Part shown: positions 10,819 through 24,722 of the stretch, piece by piece | How positions within the stretch are numbered: the first letter of the stretch is position 1 | How the letters are laid out: every line of letters begins with the position of its first letter | NCBI GenBank assembly: GCA_016801885.1 | Contig: CM028889.1 | Location: forward strand, 19,350,001-19,414,000 | Length of the DNA: 64,000 nt | Direction of reading: 5' to 3' | From: Toxotes chatareus | Lineage: Eukaryota > Chordata > Actinopteri > Toxotidae | Program-made: the position numbers and the translations under genes | Notes under the pieces: model-generated | What the model was told of the DNA's origin: nothing | The model's input: only the letters and a program-made list of their open reading frames with translations | Database searches by the model: none

Positions 10819-13800
10819 ATGGCTTTGAAGATTGTCAAAGGGAGCATCGATCGGATGTTCGATAAAAATCTTCAGGATTTAGTACGTGGCATTAGGAATC
10901 ACAAGGAAGATGAGGTAAAACGATCAAACAGCAACCACTGTCACCTGGAATATTTTTAACTTCACCTTCATAAATGTTTCTAAGTCACAGCACACCTTGT
11001 CTTTACCGTTATCGTTGACCAGCTAGCTAACGTTAATAGCAACCGTTGGGCAAGCTGGTCAGCTAACGATAGCGTCCGCTCAGTCATTTCACCCGCTGGC
11101 TAACAGCTACTCAAAACAGTCGTTCTCAAGGGCTAGTGCAGCCGACTAAAAACTAATTTAACGTTTGCTAAATAACAGGTTGCTAAGCATACGGTTGCTA
11201 AATTTATAGTAACGTTACATGCCGGGTTTTAAGCAGGTTATTGTAGAGTTGTTACTAACAGCTAGCTAACCTAGCTAACTGAGAGCCAGTTAGAGGAAGC
11301 AGCTCGCCAGTTTATCATAATTTACCAGATGACTCTTCTGCATCATACCTGACGATGCTGCTACTGTCAGCACCCTTACCAATAAGCAACTGCTAATAAC
11401 CTTAAAATTTGCTGGCTTTTAGGGACTGCTTCGTTTGGGGATAAATACCCAGAGGTCTGAGCTTTGGCAATGGTAGTTGTCTCTTATAGGAGTTCAGGAC
11501 ATCAGAGTCACTTGACTGTTGTATTGAGGTGATGCTCTGGTGACAGTATCTTCTCCTTGTAGATCTTTAATCTTTTAAATTCAAATACGACCACGCTGGG
11601 TGCTGCTGTTAATCTGTGTCTTATATAAACTGGCAAATCATGTGATATGAGTCAGCCGGCATCTCGTTTTGAACACCCCACCAGTGATTGAAAGTGATGT
11701 CATCCCTGTCACAGCTCTGCCTGTGGGTGAGGACGGGCTCCTGGCTACATGGCAGCACCAGACCTGAGTGGGAGTAGGGTGGGATGGGCCATTAGAGGGC
11801 ACTGTTTGGGGCAGCCACGTTTCCATCTCTAACATCAGCCTTGTCCTCTTAAAAGCTCTGCGTTGGCTGTGTCTAATCCTGTTCCTTCTGTAAAAATTGT
11901 ATGTCAAGCAGTAACACAAGCTGACTGTAAAGCAGGATCCGAGGGTTGCTGTCGCACAGGGCTGCAGAACTGTGTGCACCTGTCTCAAGCTGTAGGTCAG
12001 GTGTGAAATGTAGAGCTAGCGTGTCTGACCTGAGGGTAGCTTTTGGATGCAATTTCATTCTCAATGTGGCAGGTTTATCCAGCTTACCATCTCATCAGGA
12101 AACAGTTTACATGCAGGGGCTAAAACAGCAAGCAGAATTAGCTATATTCACACTGTCCTGTGGTATAATTTTATCTGTGTTGTGCCTTCATGATTTTCAT
12201 TATAAAAAAAATACGCACTCAGATTAGCTATTCTGTACTAGGCCGTCAGTGCTTGATCTCTTGATTCAGTGTGTGGTCTACTAAGCTGTTCTCCAGTGGT
12301 AACCCAACCTAGGCAGCCTAGATAAGGTGGTGGTTGCCCAGTCAACAGTGGAGAGTTTGCTGAAATATTCATACACTGTGTGTGTATGTGTGTCTACACC
12401 TAAGTGTGTGTTGACTTTTTCCTGGCCAGCCCACAGTTTCTCATGCACTCTGTTTGTTTTTCATGTGTGAGCTGACTCTTTGCACGGTCCATTCATTCAC
12501 TCACTCTCCATCCCACGCCTTTGGAACAGCAGGCGTATTGAAGAAAGGTGTGAGGATGTCCAAAGTATAAATCAAGGAGATCACTAGCAAGGAATTTAGG
12601 GCTATTTGTAATTGTTGTCTGTTAAAAGAAAAGGTACAGCACTAGTTAGCATCAGCTAACACTGAGCCAGGTCATTCTCTACCTGGAAAGTACAGGCCTT
12701 GCTGTACATGTCCACATTAGCTTGCTTTACTGACAGAAAGGTTGTCTGTGTTGGACCTTTGACAACTATTTCAGATATTTCAATGGTTCTGAATTGGCCA
12801 TTGAAGAAGAGTGCGATGGAGAAGCACTGAGTGTGTCTGGCGATGGTGTGTTGAATCCTCCCTGCCTGGCCTCCAGCCCTGCTAGCCACAGTTTCTCTGA
12901 GAGCAGCATCAGAACACCCCCCCTCCACCCCCTCCTCGTCTCATGACTGCGCACACATGACCAGCACACTCTCACAGTCTACACAGCTATATGTGTGTGT
13001 TTGTCTTGCAAGGGTGCTCCTCTTAACAATGACTGACTGATTGCCCTTTCTACGGGTTTCACAGAGTTTATTCCTCTGGTTTCACTATTTCAGGAAATCA
13101 TGTGTACTATAGCGGGCATTAAAAGAGCAGCTATGGTTTTTTTCACTCATTCATTCAGGCATGAGGCTCCTGGAAACACTCATTTGTTAAAATGCTTTAG
13201 TGAATGGCAGCGCTTTTAAGTCACCCATTACCTTTTAGACCTGAATAAAGCAACCTGTGTTTAGCAACTGTGTAATTAGAGTGATACAGATTAATCTTTT
13301 ACTCATGATCTCATTTAATTTTTTTTTGGTCTGCAAGCATGGACAGTTTGTTCTCGGACCTGAACTGTTTGAGCAAGTGTAGCATGTATTTTTTTTAACT
13401 GTGTTCCTGCCATCAGGCCACACCTGATGACAATCTCACATGCAAGTAGTGGCATTTAATGTTTGTCAGTAACAGCCATGAGGGAAGAAAGTGTTTGGGA
13501 TCTACAAGCCAGAGCCACATGACAGATTTCAACTGCAACTTAGTCCAGGGCTTTAAAATGATATATTTCAGCAGTCAAATGGCACAGCTGTGGAACATAC
13601 TATGACACAAGACATGAATTTGATGTTTTTTAGATTTGCTATAATTTTCAATTCAAAATGATTCAAAGGGTTTATTGTCATTTGCACAGTAAGGAAACAG
13701 GTTTCCCTGTACAATGAAATTCTTACTTTGCTCTTCACCCAGAGTGCCATACGAAATGTTGTAAGTAAAATAAAAATAGATAAATAATAGTATTTACAAA

Positions 13801-16800
13801 ATATTAACAAGAGCATAAGTGGAAAAAAAGTTACATAAAATATAAACTGTACTGATATATACAAATCAGCTGTTGTGCAAATTCAGCTGAGAGTGAAGTG
13901 AAGACTGTGCAAAAGAACTGTTATGTGAACAGTTCCTTAACCAATGATTCATGACTTGCATTTGACCTGGTACTTTCCCTATCCCCATAGTGGAAGAAGT
14001 TTGGATAATGCTAGAGTCATATTAAGATGAAGCATGCATTATAACTTTACAATGTTTAGGGTTTGCCTGACTTGACTTGGGACTTTCATAACAGTTATTC
14101 AGCTCCACCTCTTGCGGCTAGTGTCTTGGATAGTAAAAACAAGCAGACCAGGTTTTTCCAGCTGTTTTCTTGTGCTTGGTACCAGCCTCCCACTCTGGAT
14201 ATCACTCCATATAATTTGATTTGGTGTGTGTCTGTTTGTCCTTTCTTTTGTCTCCCCTCAGGCCAAGTACATCTCCACATGCATCGATGAGATCAAACAG
14301 GAGCTCAAGCAGGACAACATCGCTGTCAAAGCCAATGCTGTGTGCAAGCTCACCTATGTAAGAACACCCTACACCTTCATATCTGGCACTTCTACTTGAC
14401 ACACAGGCACTAATAAACTTACAGATAGTCGCTGTCTGTGTAACCACATCTGTGCTCATCTGTGCTCCTTAGGATAAAAACACAGGTAATCTGGCTAGGT
14501 AATCTGGCTCTATTTCTCAATTCAATATTATGATTATGTGGTTTGGAATTTGAAGCTAAAGAAGGCAAGGGATATAATCTTATATATATATATTCTGTCT
14601 TGGGTACAATTAATTCAAAACATTAGCTAGTTAGCTGAGGGAGATTTTTTTGAGCAACCACTGAATACAGTGAATTTTACCCTGCAGTTGTGGCATATTT
14701 TGTTCACACACACACACACAAAGTAAAATTCTGTGATGTCTTTAGAAGGGCACCACACACAGACTTCAGTCTTTTCATGTTATCTTTTCTTTTCAAACAG
14801 TGTCATTCTGAATCAAAGGCCATTATTTCAGCTCAAGCCTCCTTCAGGGGCAAAAGAAGTGACCAGTTAGAAACCTATAGAAATTATGTACAGAGCTACT
14901 TGTGAATATTTTTTTATAGCTGAAGATTAGTCGCTACAGAGCCAGATATCCAGAAACAGGTACTTTGTGAGAACAGTGTACATTTGCTGTTTAAATGAAA
15001 ATACCCTTTCTATTTATAGCCTAGGCCTGCATTGAGGTTTAGATGGCTTGTTTCGATTGGCATCAGTGCTCTCTTTGAGAGATTTCAGCTCAAATCATTT
15101 AGCCTCTCTGTGCACCACAGGGACAGCTTAGAGGCTCTCTCCACTTTTTATTCACCCACATCTCTCTCTTTGTCTGTTCTCTTTTCTGTGTTACAGCTTC
15201 AGATGCTTGGCTATGATGTCAGCTGGGCTGCTTTCAACATCGTTGAAGTCATGAGCTCCTCTAAGTTCACATACAAGGTACAACTGCAATATAATGATTA
15301 GTCTATTGCTCAGAATCCACCAAAGTGTTGATATGCTGTTGTCAGGATACTTGGGATCTTTGGTGAGAAAGTCAGAAGCTAATGACAAACACAGATGGTA
15401 AAGAAAAATAGTTTGCGAAACTTAAGTTAGGTCTTGTCATAGATATTCTCCCCAAAAATAAATAGCGCAAGGAATAGTCACAGCTAATAGTTTGTCCTGT
15501 ATAGGTAAATCTGTGGAACTGCTGAAAGTTGATAAATGCTTATAATAATAGCATTGTGCTGAAATACACAGTTTGCAGATGCACAGTTAAAATATGTATT
15601 GCTGTCTTTCGTACAGAGGATTGGCTACCTGGCAGCTTCACAGTGTTTTCACGAGAGCACTGATGTCATCATGCTGACAACCAATCAGATCCGAAAGGTC
15701 AGTTCCACCCTTGGTCTGTATGATTATCTCTTTTGGCTGTTATTTATCCTTCACCCAGTCTTTTCTGACTTTCAGTTTTTTTTTTTAATCTCTTCTCCCC
15801 CAGGATCTCAGCAGTCCCAACCAGTATGACACAGGTGTTGCCCTCACTGGCCTCTCCTGTTTTGTGACCCCCGATCTTGCTCGGGACCTGGCCAATGACA
15901 TCATGACACTGGTTAGTCATGGAGTGTATGTCAAGAGGTTTACCCACAGGGCTTATCCTCTTTAGTTTATTTTCCTGAGCTACAGTTCATTCCTCCCCCT
16001 TTAACCTCTCCTCCATCTTTATTTACCTCAGAACTTTGTAGAAGATGTTAGTCTTTTTAGGTTGAACAAACTGCCTCTACAATCTTTGCTGTTTTCCCTC
16101 CCTAGATGTCCCACACTAAGCCGTACATCAGAAAGAAAGCGGTGTTGATCATGTACAAGGTGTTCCTCAAGTACCCAGAGTCCCTGCGCCCTGCTTTCCC
16201 TAGGCTTAAGGAGAAACTGGAGGATCCAGACCCAGGTATCAGGAAACGCATCACATTCTCCATAATCCCAAAGCTTTTGCCCCACACTGTACTCCAGTGA
16301 AGGAGAGGAAAGGTTTTTGTTAGTTTTTGAGGGTTGCTCTTGCTTTTGGCCAAATATACTTTTTCTCCTTCCAGGTTGCTAAATCATAGACACTGCTGGC
16401 ACTGCTGGTGACAGGTGTTCTCTGTCACCTGAACCCTGTGAATTATTCAGCAGCTAAGAATATGAGATTAAGGACGGCTCATTTGTGATTCTGTCAGGCC
16501 CTGTCTGGGAATATTCAACAGTACACAGAACTATTTTTGTTGCACAGACAAAACATCTCACAGGACATTTATCTGGCTTTATTGCTTATAACAAGGACTG
16601 TGCCAGTGGTGTTTAACTTATTTACAGTTAGTGAGTCACTTTTTACTGGTCTGAGATTCTGAAAGCTTCATCCATCTGTTGTCAAACAATATTCACCTTA
16701 ACCCAAGAAACACAGTTTTTTGTAGTTATGAGTAAGAAAATGTTTTGTTGTTTTTTTCCCTGATTACTTGTTTTCTGCTTATCCTTGTTCCTGTCTAATG

Positions 16801-19800
16801 TGTTCTCTCCTTTTTAGGCGTCCAGTCAGCAGCTGTAAATGTTATCTGTGAACTGGCCCGGAGAAATCCCAAGAACTACCTTTCTCTGGCTCCACTCTTC
16901 TTCAAACTCATGACCTCTTCTACTAATAACTGGGTTCTCATTAAGATCATCAAGCTGGTTAGTCAACAGGACACAGTGTTTTAAGTATTGCTGAATTGTA
17001 TTGGACGCTCACAGTATTGCATCAATCATGCAGGGATAAATCCATCAGAAAAGAGGAATTGATTCTAGTTCCTCCACCAGCGGCTGGCAACATTAGACCT
17101 AATTGCAGTGAAGTCATATGACAGGTTCCGTTGCTTAGAAATCTCTCATGTCAAAAGAACCACCTTGTTTTGAAACTTACAAGTTTGCTGTACAAATATT
17201 TTATAACACATTTTCAGAAATTACTAATTTAATGCACAGAGGGTTATCTGCAATGTTGAAAGGGTAGTTTCATTGTAGAAAACTCATTTGTTTTACTCAG
17301 TAATCTAGTTTAAATATGTCACTGCATGCTCTTTTTTTTCCCAGTTTGGTGCACTCACACCACTCGAGCCACGATTGGGAAAGAAACTGATCGAACCTCT
17401 GACAAACCTAATTCACAGGTGAGATGAAATCCCTCAATTCTACAACTTTTTCAAAGATAGTAAAGTTTGTAGACTGTAAAGTGTGACGTGATGGATACAA
17501 CAATAATAATCTGAACTCTCTCTGTGTTTCTTACCTCGTCCTCTTATCTCACAGTACCTCCGCCATGTCACTGCTGTATGAATGTGTCAACACTGTGATT
17601 GCAGGTCAGTACTGTTATTCTATAGGCAGTGTAGTGGTCTCACTCAGGTTAGTGTGTGTTTGGTATTGTAATGAATACTACTCTTTTGAATTTATTTGTT
17701 TATTTGATTGTTTTAAGTCATGTAGACATTTAAATGCATATTATTTCTTTGCCTCTGTGTTCAGGAATAATCTCAATTCACTCATTTACAAAAATGTGGT
17801 ATTCTATAGCAGTAGTGTCCTGTTTACAGAAGTATCCACATTTGCTCTTTTGCAGTCTTACTAAATGCAAAAACCATGATTTTGTAATTTTTTTGACTCC
17901 TTTAACTTGAATTTACTAATTAACTTGAAAACTGACCTTTAACTATCCTGCGGATTTTGAGAGAAATACTAAGAAGCTTCTGCCTCGTATACAAATCCCC
18001 ATCTTGAGACTTGGTTGACAATCAGATCTCATTTCTTCTTTTTCCTGCGTTACAGTGTTGATTTCCTTGTCCTCTGGGATGCCCAACCACAGTGCTAGTA
18101 TCCAGGTAAGCCTCTGAGGTCCACTCTTCTATCTGCACTTTAAAGTGGGTTATATGTTGATTTTAACCCTTTCCACTCCAGTTGAATCACAATGCATGCT
18201 TTCAGCAGTTTCTCTCTTTTGACGTCGGTCTGTCTAACATAGCCTGATGTCAGGCAGTCAGTTTTTTTTCTTGCTTTCAGTCCTTGTGACTGTTAGAAAT
18301 GCAAAAAAGCCTTTTCGCAGCATCAAATATAGGCCCCATTTCACCCACTTTTGTTTATCCCCTTTATGTTTTTTGAATTGTGCCCGTATGACAAGACTGA
18401 TACTGGTGTGGAAAGGTTCACGGTGATGTTAATGGCTCTCCACTTCTTCCCCTCTCCCCCTCTCTCCCTCTCTCCCTCAGCTCTGTGTGCAGAAACTGCG
18501 AATCCTGATAGAAGACTCGGACCAGAACTGTGAGCCCTCTGTCAATGCCTGCAGTGTGTCATTTTCTCATTGTCTGCGTGTTTCTGACTATGGAACAGTC
18601 CAACCGTTTAGACGACAATAACATAGACCCCCTTACTCTGGATAACTCGAACATCTCTACCTTCCCACTCTCAATTAGATTGCCTGCTTGAAATACCATT
18701 TCACTTAAGTCACATCCACACAAAACCCATGTTGGACAGAGAAAATGAGCAACTCAGAGGTTGTTTTTCCCCAGTTTGTTGCTGTGATCTGGTTCTGGAA
18801 ATACACTCTCATGCGCACTCCCAGTGGGAGCTGAGATTGCTGCATCCAACCATTCGAGTTATCTGGATCCCCCATAAATAGTTAGTTATGTGTGTGGAGT
18901 AGACTATAGACCTGTGGTGTTAATAGAGCAGACTGTGAACCTGTGGTTTAAGGTTTTCTTTATCCCTTTAAACACTTTGCAACACATTCATGAATAAAGG
19001 GGTGAGAGAATCTTTCCTGGATTTTGAAGAGACTTAACAAAGTCAGTAAGGTAAAGTAACAAACCTAATGCTGTCAGAGCCCATTTAAAAGCCTTCAGTA
19101 AAGAGGGAAGAGGAAGCCCATCATTGTTCAAAAATATTTTATGCAAGCAAAATACATTTATAACATTTAAGTTTCATTTAGATGGCTGAAAGTCTGGACA
19201 TACTTGCAGTATCATGCTTAAATGCACTAGCTGTATTATAGTGTACTTAAATAAGAGTCAATTACCATTAAGTCTGTGTTTTAGATGCATAATGTTTTGC
19301 TGTTGCTGCAAGCAACAGATGCATTATGTGTATTCTTCTTTTGTGTTGACTATGGACACAAAGTGCAGCTGTCTGAAGATTTTTTTTAATGAACAGCAAA
19401 AACCAAGGGAAGGAATTGATAGTAAACAGTAGTAAACAGTCTTTGAAATGCTTGTTTACTACTCCTCACTTTTCACTGAGCAGTTTTGCCTTTGTCACTG
19501 ATATAAAGTTTCACACTTTCTAGGTTTTTTTTCTAAAACATTTTTGCTGAATTGCTCCTGTCACTTTTCCTTAGCCGAGATGGATTCAGATTCAGATTCA
19601 TGTCCCTGGTCACTTCTTCAGTGTATTCACTGCAGGGACCAGCCTCGCCTCACCCCAAGGTCACTACCACACATGCACTTATCGATCCAGGAACCTAAGA
19701 GGCATTTGTCTCTGCCAGATTAGATGATCAACAGAATGTCATGATTCAGCAGATTTCTGAGTAAAAAAAAAAATTTAGTAGGAAAAGCTGTCAAGGATAC

Positions 19801-22800
19801 GATGGAGGATAAAGAAAGACAAAACTACTGTGACCAGTGTGAGTGTTGTCCCGTGTGTGTGTGTTTGTCATTTCCATTGTTCTGTGTTTTGTGTTCCTTT
19901 CCTTTTGTGTCATTTCCATATAGCTTTTATACATTATTATCTTATATAACAGAACAGCAGCTTGTTGATACTCAATGTACATGAAAATATTGTCTATATA
20001 CAGCTAGCTAGGCCTTATTGAGAAAAATGTAGTAAATGTTAGTAATAGTTCTCTGTCCTCTGGAAACCATGGACCTCCAAAAACAGCACTTTAACTACAT
20101 ATCATATTTGTCACAATTAAGCAAGGATAGCCAGGTTTATACATGAATAGGATATAGGATCTTGAATAAGAAAACATCATAACAACACCTTTGTTGTTAA
20201 TGCAGAGAATAGTGCCAGGTGAAGTTAGAAGCAAACAGAGCTTGGTAGAGTGCAGAGAACTAAGGGTGTAATGTATGTCTGTTTTTAAATACGCTAAAAC
20301 CATGAGTGTGTATGTGTCTTTGTAGTGAAGTACCTGGGCCTGCTGGCCATGTCAAAGATCCTGAAGACCCACCCCAAGTCAGTGCAGTCTCATAAGGACC
20401 TCATCCTCCAATGTCTTGATGACAAGGATGAGTCCATCCGCCTTAGAGCTCTAGATCTGCTCTATGGAATGGTATGGAACCCTGTTTTTTTACTTAAACA
20501 TTACTACAGTTATTTTTTAATTAATGTTAAGCTTCATTGTATTGTTCATGTATTAAAGATAGTTGCATATTTATTAGTAAAAGATATTTAGAGCCAGATT
20601 TGCTTTGATTCATTGTCAGTTTTTAGCAGGAAACCATCCTCTTTTGCTGCTGCCTGTTGAACTTTTGACTAGTACATTTAAATAGAATAGGTTTACCAGG
20701 CCATGACGCAGTAGCCATCCAAAGTGGCTTGTGAAATAGACAAACCAACTAGCTACTGTCAGACAATTCTGCAGGTTTTGTTCCCTCTCCACCAGTTTCT
20801 GGTTGTGTGATAATTGTTTATCAGTGTCGTTATTATTTTTCAACTTCAGGTGTCATTCTATAACAGGTGAAATAAAAATTTGTTCTATGCCATATGACAT
20901 TATCATTATTAATTATAGAGACTAAACAGTGCATTAAGATATTGCACTTGTGCTCTTGTAGTTCAGTATTTATGATTTCTGCCCTAGAAAAACAAGTCTA
21001 GATTTTCATTAATGCTTTTAAATCCTCTCATTGTTGAACCGGTGCCTTCTCTCTCCAGGTATCCAAAAAGAACTTGATGGAGATTGTAAAGAAGCTGATG
21101 CTGCATGTGGACAAAGCAGAAGGAACCACCTACAGAGACGAACTCCTTACCAAGATCATCGACATCTGCAGCCAGAGCAACTACCAATACATCACCAACT
21201 TTGAATGGTCAGTCTCTTAGCCATTAACTCCACACATGCCTTGTCTTACTTTTCACACCCCAAATTTTTGGTAGATGTTATTTGCCACTCTGGTACATGT
21301 TATCAAACTGCACGTCTTCATATCTTCTTGACAGGTATATCAGTATCCTGGTGGAGCTGACCCGATTAGAGGGCACGCGGCATGGCCATCTTATCGCCTC
21401 TCAGATGCTGGATGTTGCTATTCGGGTCAAAGCCATCAGGGCCTTTGCTGTTGCCCAGATGGCCACTCTGCTGGACAATGCCCACCTGCTCACCGGCAAC
21501 ATGCAGCGAAACGGCATCTGTGAAGTCTTGTATGCAGCAGCCTGGATCTGCGGCGAGTTCTCCGAGTATGTTGATTTTTCCCATTGTGATGCTTTCATGT
21601 TAAGACTGGTGTAAGATGCAAGTAAGCACAAAAAAGAGAGAGCGTAAAACCACTCTCCAACATAAAGTTATTTGTACTTTGTACACTGTAGGAGCTGTAA
21701 ACTTGTAGTAAAGCAGCAGACCTACATAAAGATTTCATGAGTATAAAATGAAAGTAATAAGATATCCCATTACCTCTGTTGTCTGTAACAGTGAACCTAT
21801 AGGAAAACGACTGACACTTTTGTTCAGATACTGTGCTTCCCACCCCTGTTCCTTACTCCAGGAATAATGGAAATGCTTCCTCTCTTCTTAGACACCTGGA
21901 GAACCCAATGCAGACGCTGGAGGCCATGTTACGGCCAAAGGTGGCCACACTGCCAGGCCACATACAGGCAGTGTATGTGCAGAATGCAGCCAAGCTGTTT
22001 GCCACCGTGTTGAAGAATCAAGAGGGGAACACGGACAGCACAGCCTCACAGGAGACCAGCCAGCTGATGATAGACAGGCTGCCGCTGTTTGTCCAGAGCG
22101 CCAACCTGGAGGTGCAGGAGAGGGTAAGAGAGGCACATAGTTTAAGAACCATGAGTCACATCTGGCTTTTTTTTTTTTTGCCCAACCCATAGTGGAGATT
22201 CTTACTTATTACCCTTTGACCTTTGGCAGTCTCACAAGGGGACTCACTGCAAATTTGATAAATACCTGTGCTAATTTACATGTCTGTCTGTAGGCGTCTT
22301 GCATCCTGCAGCTTGTCAAGTACATCCAGAAACTACAGCAGAAGGATGTCGAAGTAGCGGAGGAAGTGAGCGCTCTGTTTGCTGGAGAACTAAACCCTGT
22401 GGCCCCCAAGGCACAGAAGAAAGTGCCTGTTCCTGAAGGGTACGGTAGCTCTGTACACAAGGAACACACAAACTGCAATATTACATAGTTAGACATAACT
22501 ATTTTAAATCTTGTCAAATAAAATCCAAGACATTTGTTTTTGCCATTGTGGTGTACCGGCAAGAATAGCATTGATAGATTTGTATGTTTTGTGTTTGAGT
22601 GTTCATCTGTGAAGGGTAACTTGAGTTTGTTTCTGCAGTCTGGACCTGGATGTCTGGATCAACGAGCCTCCATCTGAGAGCGAGTCTGAGGATGAGCAGC
22701 CCAAGGCTATTTTTGCCAAGGAGGAGCCCAAACACTCCCGCCCCCGTCACACAGAGGTGGATGAGAAGGAGCTGGCAAGGGTAAGCTGGTCAATAATTGT

Positions 22801-24417
22801 AGCTCTGCTACAAGAATGATAATTTTATGAATAGTTCAGAGCTGCATGTTAAAAATAAAATCAGTTTTTTTTCTGTCTGAGCTGAAGCATTTGGGAGGAA
22901 CATTTTTGTTTAAGTTGTTGTACCAGCTTTTTGTAAATTATTTGTGTGTAAATATATGTTGTATTGTCAGTTTATTCTTTGCCCTTACATAATTTTTTTG
23001 TTCATACTTATGTTGTTTATACTTGGAAGTAATCAACACATTCATTTGATATAAAAGTTAGACAAAAGCGATTATCAGTGTCGCTATAATCAGCCTTATT
23101 CTATCTCCAAAGCAGACAATGCAAGCAATATTGACCTTTTCAGAGTTGTACTATTAGTACATCTGGTTTCCCATGTGGTTCCCCTCTCATACTATAACTG
23201 AGGCACACTTCTCTTTATTAGTGGTGCATTGCTATGCATGCACACTAGGCACCTCTATAGCACAGCTATAGAGGTACCTAGTGTGCAATGCAAAGCAATG
23301 CACACTATTGTTCTCCCGGTTCATCTTCTTACTTCTTCTTCCTTCCCAATTTTCGGTTCGTAACTCGTCCCACACCGTTGAGCGCACATCAACAAATGAT
23401 ACATCAAAACGTGCGGCTCGATCGGACTCGGTGTGCTTGTATTTTGTTCTCCAGAATATTCACGTTTCGCGAAGAAATTCGCGAAAAACCGGCCGAAATT
23501 TTCCCATAGAGAATGGCTGGGAAATTTTCAAAAAAGTCGCAAATTCTCCCCTTTTTCAAACAGTATCTCCTCTGGCATACTTTCACCTAGAAACACCATT
23601 CAAACTGTAAAATGTAGACACAAGTCTCGTGTATTCGGGGTGTATTCAACTTTTTCAAAAGTTGTGTAGTTTTTGAACTGTGAGCCCTAATTGATCATGA
23701 GAGTGATTTTAAAAAATTCAGGGTTTTCAATGAGTGTGTATTATGGAATGTTCCGGCTAGAGTGGGAGGTTAGAGTGGAGAGGCTTTGAAAAAACTCTCT
23801 GAAATTTTTTTTTCTTTACACGACGACTACGGCCACAAATTTTACTGTAGAGCAGTGAAATTCTCCAAAGTTGTAGCCACACTTGTCCTCTCTCTCACAA
23901 TGTGTTCATTTTTTCTGTAGGATTTACGGTTTTTCTTTGGCGTGCCTTTTAGTGACAAGAGGAGCTCTCAACTGCTCCATTGACTCCAATGTTAATTGAG
24001 AAGAGGATTTTTGGAGAAAAGCAGAAAATCCCCCCTTTTTAAAACTTGCTGTAAAATCCACATTTTAGACAGTAGGACCATAAAAAATAGATTCAGGTCT
24101 TCCTCAAAGCCTTCTCTCTTTGATGGGTCAGTTTGTTTAGCGATACCATGTTTTGTTTTTCCATGGATAGCAGTTGTTCGGCAGTCCCGATTCGGCCGAA
24201 AATGAGCTCGTCAGAGCACCTGTGAGCTGCCTCAGCGGAGGGAAAGCTCATCCCCATGGCAACCGTGACTGCAAGAGCTGTGGCTCTCTCTCTCCCTGTA
24301 ACAACTCTATGTATCTCTGTCTTTGTAATAAAAAACTACAGCAGAACTATAGGGGTCAAAGGGGGGGCTGTGCGCAGCACAGCCCCCTTTGACACAGACA
24401 CACATATAGACAGATAG

Positions 24418-24489
<72 letters not shown>

Positions 24490-24665
24490 ACACAGCACAA
24501 TATTGTGCGGTGCGCCAGCACCGCATTAACATTGACAGAGGCACTCAAACACAGACACACACACGCACAGACACACACACACACACAATTACACAATACT
24601 GGGTTGTGCAAGAAGCACAACCCAGTATTGACACAGACCCACTCAGCACACACAGACAAACACAC

Positions 24666-24722
<57 letters not shown>

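Noticed and set aside
23281..23610. 109-codon frame in repeat body copy 1, with a similar frame in copy 2
   Set aside because: The likeness follows from DNA identity of the copies; small indels and stops differ between them and no domain is seen.
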